A stretch of 23,893 nucleotides of DNA from a virus. Each line of letters begins with the position of its first letter. Position 1 is the stretch's first letter. The DNA is taken from the IMG/VR virus record IMGVR_UViG_3300032053_000520, positions 1 to 23,893 of that record; one strand, written 5' to 3'. Made by a program: the position numbers and the translations under genes. The notes beneath the pieces were generated by a model. It made no database searches and was not told the DNA's origin. It saw nothing but the letters and a program-made list of their open reading frames with translations. Of the stretch, positions 16,657-23,353 are shown in pieces.

Positions 16657-16665
16657 TGTATAGTT
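16657..16665 (+). promoter_or_regulatory. Candidate promoter -10 element (TGTATAGTT)
   Basis: TGTATAGTT stands 11-19 bases before the ATG at 16676 and is preceded by ACCGTTC (16643-16649). The same two blocks with similar spacing precede the structural gene at 1611. There is no convincing ribosome site. It may be a phage promoter producing a nearly leaderless transcript; similarity between two sites is the only support. Confidence 0.3.
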
Positions 16666-16675
16666 ACGACAGGCA

Positions 16676-19168
16676 ATGTCGATCTTCAAAGTAACGCCTG
16701 GCGATATTGAGTCGTTCACGGTCGTAACAAATCCATTCAGGACGTTCGTTTCTAGTTCTGCAGGCGTCACAGGGTCTGTCAATGTTTTTGCCCGTAGGTC
16801 TAGCATTGAGAAGGATGCATCCACATCTTCTGCGTTCGTTGACTCTGCACATGACGACGTTGACATAAACTCATCATTGATGTCACTTCAACAGACCGGT
16901 CGCATTGCAAGAAGCAATACGAACTTGCAACTAGCAGGCACGTTTCCTGGAATGATCTCGAGCTACATGGATCAGGTACATCATTTGGGTGCTTCGTCTC
17001 GTAAGAACAAGCAGATGTTGATCACTCGATTCACGCCGTCTTTTACCTTCACAGAGAATACGATGCGAAAGCTCGTTGTGAAAGACATCTTGACGAAGTA
17101 TCATCGGATCATCTATCCTTCGGCACATTGGGCATACACAAACTACAACTCACTCAACTTCTTCACTGCATCTACGCTGCCCACGTCGTCTTGTCTGATG
17201 TATCCAAACATCGATGGTGGGCCATACCACGCTGGCTACGTTTCAGGAACGTATTCAATGTCAGGCGCTTTCAGTTTTGACTTCTACATCAATCCTCGTT
17301 ACAGGACTGATAACATTGATGGGCAATTCAAGGCAGGAACGCTGCTTCATTTGTCTTCTTCGTACGCTGTTTCATTGGTCACCGGTTCATCGAAAGATGA
17401 AAATGGAATGCCGTTCGGTTACAGGATGAAGCTTCAGTTGAGTCACAGTGCTGATATTGTACCGTCTCTTGCAAAAAATGGCACGTATCCCAATGATCTG
17501 ATTTTCTTGTCAGATGACAATTCATTGCAGTGGAATCGTTGGCACCATGTCATCATAAGGTGGGGTACGAGTGCGATCAATCAAGGCACTGGTTCATTCA
17601 ACATCGACGGCATTGATAGAGGCACGTTTGTTATCCCATCTTCAACGATCACGCCTTTGCTTTATCCCGCGGGCGGACGTTCTGGTCCTGATGTCCTTTG
17701 TGTCGGAAACTTCTACGAAGGAAATAATACGGGATTCGGCGCTCAATCGTACTTCTTTGCAAACGATCCAGCGACTCGTGAAGGTCTGCAAGTATTGAAT
17801 GCAACTGTTGCGATTGATGAACCAACAAAGTACAGTTTCAATCACCCGCTTAATGCTGAAGTGCATGATCTGTCGATTAAGCGCATTTATATGTCAGATG
17901 ACTTCATTGCATTCTCTGCCTCGATGGGTCCAAAGTCATTGAACTCTGACACGGCGTTTTATTTGCCTCCTTTCTTTGTTCAGAACAGTCCATTCAGACA
18001 ATGGGTCGGTACGCATGGTGGAATTCTGCAGACGCCTTTCTTTGAAGTGAATGGAACGACAGACGATCCTTTCAACGTCGCGATGTCGTTCGGCGTCGGT
18101 GGACATTACATCAACATTGAGAACTTCTTGCGAGATTTTGCATCTGATGTCTTTCCGTTGGTTCATCACTTGTCCGCGTCAGCAATTCCGAATACGACAG
18201 CGCTTGAATCTGCGAATCAATTTCTGTATGATGATCCTCGAGTGCGCAAGCGTAATCTTCTGATCATGCCATGCGATGATGGATTGTTTGTCCCGAGCTA
18301 CGAACTACTGGCATCTGAGAGCAACAGAACAAAATCAACAGACGATGCGGGCGTTGAAGAGCTCAGTTACATCAACCTTGACAATCTTGTCTCGACCGCA
18401 TCGCTAATCTTTGGTTCTGCGTTTGAGACTGAAGGCGTGATCGCAACGTCAGCAGAACAATTCGTCAATGACTCGATCGGATTCACACCAGAAGTCCCAG
18501 GAAATTTGCCGGGTCGAGCATTCTTGGGATACGTGAACACTGTCAACAAGGCAGTTGCATCAGGAACGTTCGATGCAGGCGTCCAGACGGGTGCCCCACT
18601 TACCATTTTTCAAAGGACACGTGATGCTTCATCGAATCAGATGACGTTCTTCAACGTGAGCAACATTTTCTATGGCAAACGAATCCTTCCCGGAAGCTTC
18701 CAGATCACAGACTCTGCGATCACAGGTTCTTCACGAGCAATGAGCATCACGCTCAAGGATGATGGCCTAGGAAACATCTACCGTGCTGACTGTTTGACGA
18801 GTGCTTCGAAGTGGAATAGCGTCGGAAGCATCTTTTATGACGAGGGTGTCATTGCGATCAAAAGCCCACACTTGTATTTCTTTGGCAAGGAACAGTTCAG
18901 CATTTCATTCAGAGGTGAGCAGAACATTCATGTCATGAAGCTCGAGGTGATTGCACCCGCAAATCAACTAAATTCATCCTCAAATCCAAACTTCATGGAT
19001 GTGCCTGCATCAGGGTACAAGACTGACACCGATCCAGAGTTTGTGTATGTGACGAGTTTGAATTTTCATGATGAGAATTTCAATGTGATTGCAAAGACAC
19101 AATTGGCACAACCTATTGTGAAGCGTCATGGTGACAGGATAATGTTCAAAGTTGCATTCGACGTTTAA
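16676..19168 (+). CDS. Virion adhesin-like protein with laminin-G-like domain, 830 aa
   Basis: Residues about 190-410 resemble a LamG/concanavalin-like jelly-roll: F-S-F-D-F-Y-I-N-P, then L-Q-W-N-R-W-H-H-V-I-I-R-W-G (about residues 284-297), G-S-F-N-I-D-G-I-D-R-G-T-F, and a closing strand H-D-L-S-I-K-R-I-Y-M-S. The W-x-x-W-H-H-V motif followed by I-D-G is the usual LamG signature. Such domains bind carbohydrates, so a role in host-surface binding is plausible. The last 180 residues (S-I-F-Y-D-E-G-V-I-A-I-K; L-N-S-S-S-N-P-N-F-M-D; M-F-K-V-A-F-D-V at the end) match the C-terminal module of the protein encoded at 12702, suggesting a common anchor in the virion. No signal peptide or chaperone domain was seen. 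Confidence 0.75.
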   Translation: MSIFKVTPGDIESFTVVTNPFRTFVSSSAGVTGSVNVFARRSSIEKDASTSSAFVDSAHDDVDINSSLMSLQQTGRIARSNTNLQLAGTFPGMISSYMDQVHHLGASSRKNKQMLITRFTPSFTFTENTMRKLVVKDILTKYHRIIYPSAHWAYTNYNSLNFFTASTLPTSSCLMYPNIDGGPYHAGYVSGTYSMSGAFSFDFYINPRYRTDNIDGQFKAGTLLHLSSSYAVSLVTGSSKDENGMPFGYRMKLQLSHSADIVPSLAKNGTYPNDLIFLSDDNSLQWNRWHHVIIRWGTSAINQGTGSFNIDGIDRGTFVIPSSTITPLLYPAGGRSGPDVLCVGNFYEGNNTGFGAQSYFFANDPATREGLQVLNATVAIDEPTKYSFNHPLNAEVHDLSIKRIYMSDDFIAFSASMGPKSLNSDTAFYLPPFFVQNSPFRQWVGTHGGILQTPFFEVNGTTDDPFNVAMSFGVGGHYINIENFLRDFASDVFPLVHHLSASAIPNTTALESANQFLYDDPRVRKRNLLIMPCDDGLFVPSYELLASESNRTKSTDDAGVEELSYINLDNLVSTASLIFGSAFETEGVIATSAEQFVNDSIGFTPEVPGNLPGRAFLGYVNTVNKAVASGTFDAGVQTGAPLTIFQRTRDASSNQMTFFNVSNIFYGKRILPGSFQITDSAITGSSRAMSITLKDDGLGNIYRADCLTSASKWNSVGSIFYDEGVIAIKSPHLYFFGKEQFSISFRGEQNIHVMKLEVIAPANQLNSSSNPNFMDVPASGYKTDTDPEFVYVTSLNFHDENFNVIAKTQLAQPIVKRHGDRIMFKVAFDV

Positions 19169-19178
19169 TTTTACCTAG

Positions 19179-19349
19179 GCCAAGATTGATGGAACAAAGA
19201 GGCTCATTGAAGTAAAGCCTAAAGAGTTCATTGACACAGAGAAAAATATGCTCAAAACCGAAGCTGCAACTAAGTGGTGTCTTGAAAACGGATTTGATGA
19301 ATACCTGATTTTTACAGGTGATGAATTAAGAACGATGAAGATCATTTGA
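19179..19349 (+). pseudogene. 5'-truncated remnant of a PD-(D/E)xK (gp4/TnsA-like) nuclease
   Basis: The frame runs from just after a TAG at 19176 to a TGA at 19347 without a proper start, and reads K-I-D-G-T-K-R-L-I-E-V-K-P-K-E-F, then L-K-T-E-A-A-T-K-W-C-L-E-N-G, then L-I-F-T-G-D-E-L. It parallels the intact gene downstream: L-V-E-I-K-P and L-E-A-A-A-T-W-C-K-A-S-G there. E-x-K is the catalytic half of the PD-(D/E)xK site, and the N-terminal half with P-D-F is missing. It is probably the tail of a decayed paralogue of the head-completion nuclease, or of a related homing nuclease. Internal ATGs exist (19248) but without ribosome sites. Confidence 0.6.
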
Positions 19350-19359
19350 ATTAGATGGT

Positions 19360-19382
19360 GTAAGATATTCTCTTACGGAGGG
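19360..19382 (+). promoter_or_regulatory. Hairpin abutting a strong Shine-Dalgarno
   Basis: GTAAGA-TATTC-TCTTAC forms a perfect six-pair hairpin with a five-base loop (19360-19376). The ribosome site GGAGGG (19377-19382) follows directly, then five bases and the ATG at 19388. The hairpin could protect the messenger 5' end or regulate access to the ribosome site. Confidence 0.55.
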
Positions 19383-19387
19383 TAATA

Positions 19388-19495
19388 ATGACTGCTAAAT
19401 TGATTGTACTGATGGGCGTTCTCACGGGTTATGGCATCACCGGCGTTTGTCTTGGTGTCGAGCTCGTCTTGTTTGCCCATTACTTGGGCGTCTGA
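19388..19495 (+). CDS. Small single-span membrane peptide, 35 aa
   Basis: The product is 35 residues, beginning M-T-A-K-L-I-V-L-M-G-V-L-T-G-Y-G and ending F-A-H-Y-L-G-V. Almost the whole peptide is hydrophobic with small Gly residues, so it should cross or sit in the membrane once. Expression is well supported by GGAGGG five bases upstream, the best ribosome site in this part of the window. It stands eight bases before the head-completion gene. No family is recognised; possible roles include membrane disturbance at lysis or superinfection control, neither supported beyond hydrophobicity. Confidence 0.6.
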   Translation: MTAKLIVLMGVLTGYGITGVCLGVELVLFAHYLGV

Positions 19496-19503
19496 CATAT
19501 TAG

Positions 19504-19905
19504 ATGCCTGTCAAACGTAAGAAGCGCAAGAAGAAGCGCCATTACCACACAGGCGTCTACAAGTCGTCAAAGACCGGAGCTGAGTGCAAATTTCGTTCTG
19601 GGTGGGAAGAGAAGTACATGCAGTATTTGGACGCAGATGCGTCCGTCTTGACGTGGTCCTACGAGTCTGTCATCATCCCATACGTGAGCAACAAGAAGAC
19701 TGGCAAGCTGCGAAAGTACTATCCTGATTTCTTGGTCACGTACGTTGCGGGACATAAGATCCTTGTAGAAATCAAGCCCTCGAAGCGAGTGACACAGGTA
19801 AAGGTGGCAAAAAAGCTCGAGGCCGCCGCGACATGGTGTAAGGCCAGTGGAATGGCCCTACAAGTCATCACGGAAATTGAATTGAAGCAACTAGGTCTGC
19901 TTTAA
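19504..19905 (+). CDS. 4: Head completion protein, T4 gp4-like (TnsA-like nuclease fold), 133 aa
   Basis: The 133-residue product matches the layout of T4 gp4 (150 residues): a very basic N-terminus (K-R-K-K-R-K-K-K-R), F-R-S-G-W-E-E-K-Y at 30-38 (compare Y-R-S-N-W-E-K-F-F in T4), L-T-W-S-Y-E-S-V-I-I-P-Y, then Y-Y-P-D-F with D75, L-V-E-I-K-P with E89 and K91, and an ending I-T-E-I-E-L-K-Q-L-G (T4: W-T-E-D-G-L-R-A-L-G). Gp4 acts when DNA-filled heads are completed before tail joining; the fold is a PD-(D/E)xK nuclease and D75, E89 and K91 fit the active site. A truncated relative lies just upstream. Family call is strong; whether it cuts DNA here is unknown. Confidence 0.87.
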   Translation: MPVKRKKRKKKRHYHTGVYKSSKTGAECKFRSGWEEKYMQYLDADASVLTWSYESVIIPYVSNKKTGKLRKYYPDFLVTYVAGHKILVEIKPSKRVTQVKVAKKLEAAATWCKASGMALQVITEIELKQLGLL

Positions 19906-19946
19906 ACGTATTATTCTCGTGTCAATTGAAGAAGATACTTAATTCC

Positions 19947-20327
19947 ATGAAGATCAAACTCGGTGAATTGAAGCGAGTCATTCGTGAAGTTGGAAGCATG
20001 TCTCCTTCGATGTCTTTGAAGGGTGATCATGAGATGCACTTGAAAGCAGCGCTCAGGAAACATGGTCTTGGTGATGATCAAGATTTGCTTGATGATTTGA
20101 TGCAGATTTGGAACTATCGTGAGCCAAATTCATGGATGGGCCTTCGAAAGGCATATATCGACATATATTCTGATCCATCATCTGAAGATGAATTTGATGA
20201 GTTTGACACTGCAGAGGTGACTGCGGAACACGAAGGCGTCCCATCACCCGAGGTATTTATGGATGCATACAAAGCGATGGTTTGTGACCAAAAGCGTTTT
20301 GATAAGCGTTCATCGTACGAGTTTTGA
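19947..20327 (+). CDS. Leader-bearing acidic protein, 126 aa (candidate internal head protein)
   Basis: ATG 19947 is chosen over an in-frame TTG at 19926, since it gives the shared leader M-K-I-K-L-G-E-L-K-R-V-I-R-E at the very N-terminus. After it comes a helical segment (H-L-K-A-A-L-R-K-H-G-L-G-D-D-Q-D-L-L-D-D), W-N-Y-R-E-P-N-S-W-M, and a very acidic run (S-S-E-D-E-F-D-E-F-D). This gene is 3.3 kb from the other three leader genes, so the leader is not merely a local duplication artefact. The cargo has no recognised family. The acidic stretch could mimic DNA, as in some phage anti-restriction proteins, but that is a guess. Confidence 0.66.
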   Translation: MKIKLGELKRVIREVGSMSPSMSLKGDHEMHLKAALRKHGLGDDQDLLDDLMQIWNYREPNSWMGLRKAYIDIYSDPSSEDEFDEFDTAEVTAEHEGVPSPEVFMDAYKAMVCDQKRFDKRSSYEF

Positions 20328-20358
20328 TCTTGAGCGAGTGCTGTTGTACTGTTGAAGT

Positions 20359-20934
20359 ATGACACAGAAGAAACGTTACGCGCTTGGACTTGATGTGAGC
20401 ACTTCGTGCACAGGCATTTGCATCCTTGATAGGGACATTGAACCTGATGCAACTGGAAGTCACATTGTTTTGTTGGACCACGAGCCCTTCAAAAAGTGCA
20501 AGACGATGTGGGATAAGGCAGATCAGATGGGTCGTCAACTCACTTTGATCGCAGTGAATCATCTGATTCATGCTGACTTCGAAGTCTTTGTTGAAGAGGC
20601 GCTATTGGGATTCAGACCTGGACTTTCGTCTGCAACTACGATCGCATCGCTATTGCGATTCAACGGGATCGTGTCCTATCTCTCCAGAAATGTGTTCCAA
20701 GTTGAACCTCAGTTTGTCTCATCTTCTCACGCCCGCAAGGTGTGTGGCATCAAACTTCAGAGGACTGCTGCAGCAGGAAAGAGCCAAAAAGCCCAGGTAT
20801 TTGACCATATGTCAGCGAATGATTTGAAGCATGTTGTCTGGCCATTGAAGAAGAATGGCAAGATCATAGATGGTGCAGGTGATGCTACTGATGCATATGT
20901 GGTCGCTCGAGCCGGCGTTTTGATGAACAAGTGA
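20359..20934 (+). CDS. RuvC-like Holliday-junction resolvase (RNase H fold), 191 aa
   Basis: The order of acidic motifs fits RuvC-type nucleases: L-G-L-D-V-S-T-S-C-T-G with D12, F-V-E-E-A at 77-81 supplying E79/E80, and G-D-A-T-D-A-Y-V-V-A with D175 and D178. A K-rich patch (K-V-C-G-I-K-L, G-K-S-Q-K) lies between, as in related proteins. These enzymes cut branched DNA during recombination or before packaging; T4 uses the unrelated endonuclease VII (gp49), so this may be its functional substitute. The gene heads the replication/recombination block and is followed 24 bases later by the primase. No ribosome site is evident. Confidence 0.85.
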   Translation: MTQKKRYALGLDVSTSCTGICILDRDIEPDATGSHIVLLDHEPFKKCKTMWDKADQMGRQLTLIAVNHLIHADFEVFVEEALLGFRPGLSSATTIASLLRFNGIVSYLSRNVFQVEPQFVSSSHARKVCGIKLQRTAAAGKSQKAQVFDHMSANDLKHVVWPLKKNGKIIDGAGDATDAYVVARAGVLMNK

Positions 20935-20958
20935 ATCAATTTATTATATGATTTGTTT

Positions 20959-21945
20959 GTGATTCATACGTTGACAGAGAAACTCAACTTTTTTCAAGGT
21001 GTCTTTGGTTCTGGTAGGTTAGCGAGGAACTCAATCAACTTTGATGTTCGGTGTCCGATTTGTGCCCCTAAGGACCCATCAAAGAAGAAGTTGTCAATTC
21101 GCACAGATGATGATAGGTGTCATTGTTGGGTTTGCGGATTCAAAGCACATACTGTTGCACCCCTCATTCGAAAGTATGGGACGCTCGAAGACCTGATTAC
21201 GTACCGAGATAAGTTCATGCCTGCTTCAGAGGTGAATAGGCGGTGCATGATCATTACGCTTGATGACAAACCGAAGAAGCTCGCACTCCCAGATGATTTC
21301 AAACTTCTGACACTGTTAACTCGTGCCGACCCAGACGTAAAATCTGCCTGGCGATATCTTGCTGAGCGAAATGTATCTGAACGCGATGCGTGGTACTTTA
21401 AAATTGGAATCTCTGATGAAGGTCGATGGTCACGTAGGATCATTATCCCGTCATTCGATGCTGATGGCGAATTGAACTATTTTGTTGCTCGTGCAATAGA
21501 TCGTACCCGTAAGCCAAAGTATGACAACCCAGATGTCCTCAAGACACCAATCATCTTTAATGAGATCAACATAGATTGGTCACAAAGGCTCGTCTTGTGT
21601 GAAGGCGCTTTCGATATGTTCAAGTGCATCGACAACACCGTTCCACTCCTTGGTTCAGACTTCAATGAAGAATCTGCACTTTTCAACAAGATAGTGGCAA
21701 ATTCCACTCCCGTTGCACTTGCACTTGACGGAGACATGTGGCACAAAAAGACGCCAAGGATTGCTAAGAAGTTGTCTGAATATGACGTTGATGTTATCGT
21801 CGTTGATACACGAGCATGGGAAGATCCCGGTAAGATGACAAAGCAAGAGTTCAAGATTGCGCTCTCTCAGGCTCGCAAGATGGAATGGAACGATACGTTC
21901 ATGGATAGGCTTTCGAGGGCCTCGCGAACCTCGCTAAGGTTGTGA
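20959..21945 (+). CDS. DNA primase, zinc ribbon plus TOPRIM (DnaG/T4 gp61-like), about 328 aa
   Basis: Starting at GTG 20959 (TTG 20953 would add two residues), the protein has a zinc-binding C-P-I-C at 32-35 paired with C-W-V-C at 56-59. A TOPRIM domain follows: L-V-L-C-E-G-A-F-D with E215, and A-L-A-L-D-G-D-M with D257 and D259, the acidic residues that bind metal ions for RNA primer synthesis. Length is near that of T4 gp61 (342 residues). It would make primers for lagging-strand synthesis together with a helicase not in this window. No Shine-Dalgarno is seen; TATATG stands 14 bases before the start. A homing endonuclease has been inserted after it. Confidence 0.9.
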   Translation: MIHTLTEKLNFFQGVFGSGRLARNSINFDVRCPICAPKDPSKKKLSIRTDDDRCHCWVCGFKAHTVAPLIRKYGTLEDLITYRDKFMPASEVNRRCMIITLDDKPKKLALPDDFKLLTLLTRADPDVKSAWRYLAERNVSERDAWYFKIGISDEGRWSRRIIIPSFDADGELNYFVARAIDRTRKPKYDNPDVLKTPIIFNEINIDWSQRLVLCEGAFDMFKCIDNTVPLLGSDFNEESALFNKIVANSTPVALALDGDMWHKKTPRIAKKLSEYDVDVIVVDTRAWEDPGKMTKQEFKIALSQARKMEWNDTFMDRLSRASRTSLRL

Positions 21946-21984
21946 CTTTTGTACAGGTCACAGAGAGGTGATATATTTCACAAT

Positions 21985-22703
21985 ATGGGATATGTGTATC
22001 GATTGATAAATCGTGAAAATGGTTTGTCATATATTGGACAAGTTAGTCGACCAAAAAGACGATTGCCGATCGTCTTTATGAACACCACAAAGATGCTAGA
22101 AATGGATGCAAACATTTATTATCGTCTGCAATTCGTGAATTTGGTCAAGAAGCCTTTGATTGTGTTGAACTTGATCATAATGATGATCTTCAAAAGATTG
22201 ATGCTGCCGAGCGTTTCTATATCAAACAATTCAATACGAATGTTTCATGTGGGGGAGATGGATACAATATGACATCTGGGGGACAGGGGACAACGGGATT
22301 TAAATGGTCAGAGAAATCAAGAGATAAAAAACGTCAACATTGTCCTGTTGATTTAACTACGTTAGATGCTGATTTAAAAGAGTTATCTTGGATTGATGCT
22401 GCACAAAAATATAACGTAGCATGTTCGACGATTCGACGATGGGCTTTAGAATTTGGTATTCAGAAGTTACCAATTAAGCAAAAGTTCAATAATCAAATTG
22501 TTGGAAAGTGGACTGAAGCTGATGAAGTCAAACTACTTGAAATGTATTTGTTAGGATCGTCGCTTAGTGATATTGCTATGTGTTTGATTCGTAGTAAAAC
22601 AGCCATTGTTGTAAAACTTGCACGTTTGAAAAAGTTTCATAATGTAAAACAACGACGTTTTAGGAATCAACACATTGAGCAATTTTTGGTGCACAATGAT
22701 TAA
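21985..22703 (+). pseudogene. GIY-YIG homing endonuclease with Myb-like C-terminus, broken by a frame shift
   Basis: From ATG 21985 the frame reads G-Y-V-Y-R-L-I-N-R-E-N-G-L-S-Y-I-G-Q, a clear GIY-YIG start. Around 22055-22065 the homology passes to the -1 frame: I-A-D-R-L-Y-E-H-H-K-D-A-R-N-G, A-I-R-E-F-G-Q-E-A-F, A-A-E-R-F-Y-I-K-Q-F-N and G-Y-N-M-T-S-G-G-Q. The C-terminal part holds a helix-turn-helix (W-I-D-A-A-Q-K-Y-N-V-A-C-S-T-I-R-R-W) and a Myb/SANT-like segment (K-W-T-E-A-D-E-V-K-L-L-E-M-Y then A-I-V-V-K-L-A-R-L). One base is missing near CCAAAAAGACGATTG, in or just after an A run. The end overlaps the next start by eight bases. Either a dead gene or an assembly error. Confidence 0.85.
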
Positions 22704-23352
22704 GATTGCTCATCTAGCTGATGTGCACTGGCGTGGTCTCTCTAGACACGATGAATACGTTAGTGTTTTTAAAGAACTTGCTCGACAAGTCAAAGATCAA
22801 AAAATCGAACATATCTTTATTGGAGGTGATCTGTGGCACACGAAGACGATGGGAATCACACCTGAGGCCGTTGACTTGATGTGTTGGTGGCTTAGAGAGT
22901 TGGCATCTGTTGCTGAAGTACACTTGACGTTGGGTAATCATGATGGAAACCTCGTCAATACATCGCGTCAGGATGCAATTTCACCCATTGTAGATGCGCT
23001 TGAAAATGAACACATTCATTTGTACAAGAAGAGCGGAGTCTATGAATTCTCACCCGGATACAACTGGTGCGTATTCAGCCTCTTTGACATTGAAGGATGG
23101 CCAAACGTAAAGCCCGAGCAAGGTAAAATCAACATTGCATGTTACCATGGACCTGTTTGGGGCGCAAAGACTGAGACGGGATGGGACATCACTGATGGCA
23201 TCACTGTCGATTTTTTCAAGGACTATGATTTTGCCATGTTGGGCGACATTCATAAGACACAGTTCCTGCAATTTAGGGACGTTGAACTCATCGTTTCCGA
23301 GAGTGACTTAACGAATTATCCGAACGCAGAAGTGTTAGAGGTCATCGGTTGA
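22696..23352 (+). CDS. 47: Recombination nuclease subunit, T4 gp47/SbcD/Mre11-like, N-terminal catalytic part, 218 aa
   Basis: All the phosphodiesterase motifs are present in order: L-A-D-V-H with D9 and H11, G-G-D-L-W-H with D45, G-N-H-D at 80-83, C-Y-H-G-P with H151, and L-G-D-I-H-K with D184 and H186. In T4, gp47 with the ATPase gp46 resects DNA ends for recombination-dependent replication. T4 gp47 is about 340 residues, but this frame stops after 218; the missing part continues in the next frame one base later. I chose ATG 22696 instead of a TTG at 22675 because the family starts M-I-K-I-A-H-L-A-D. Its first eight bases overlap the end of the broken endonuclease gene. Confidence 0.9.
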   Translation: MIKIAHLADVHWRGLSRHDEYVSVFKELARQVKDQKIEHIFIGGDLWHTKTMGITPEAVDLMCWWLRELASVAEVHLTLGNHDGNLVNTSRQDAISPIVDALENEHIHLYKKSGVYEFSPGYNWCVFSLFDIEGWPNVKPEQGKINIACYHGPVWGAKTETGWDITDGITVDFFKDYDFAMLGDIHKTQFLQFRDVELIVSESDLTNYPNAEVLEVIG

Positions 23353-23353
23353 T

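Noticed and set aside
22050-22066. Classic -1 programmed frameshift site in the GIY-YIG gene
   Set aside because: The in-frame codons CCA-AAA-AGA do not form an X-XXY-YYZ heptamer, so a base loss or assembly error is simpler.
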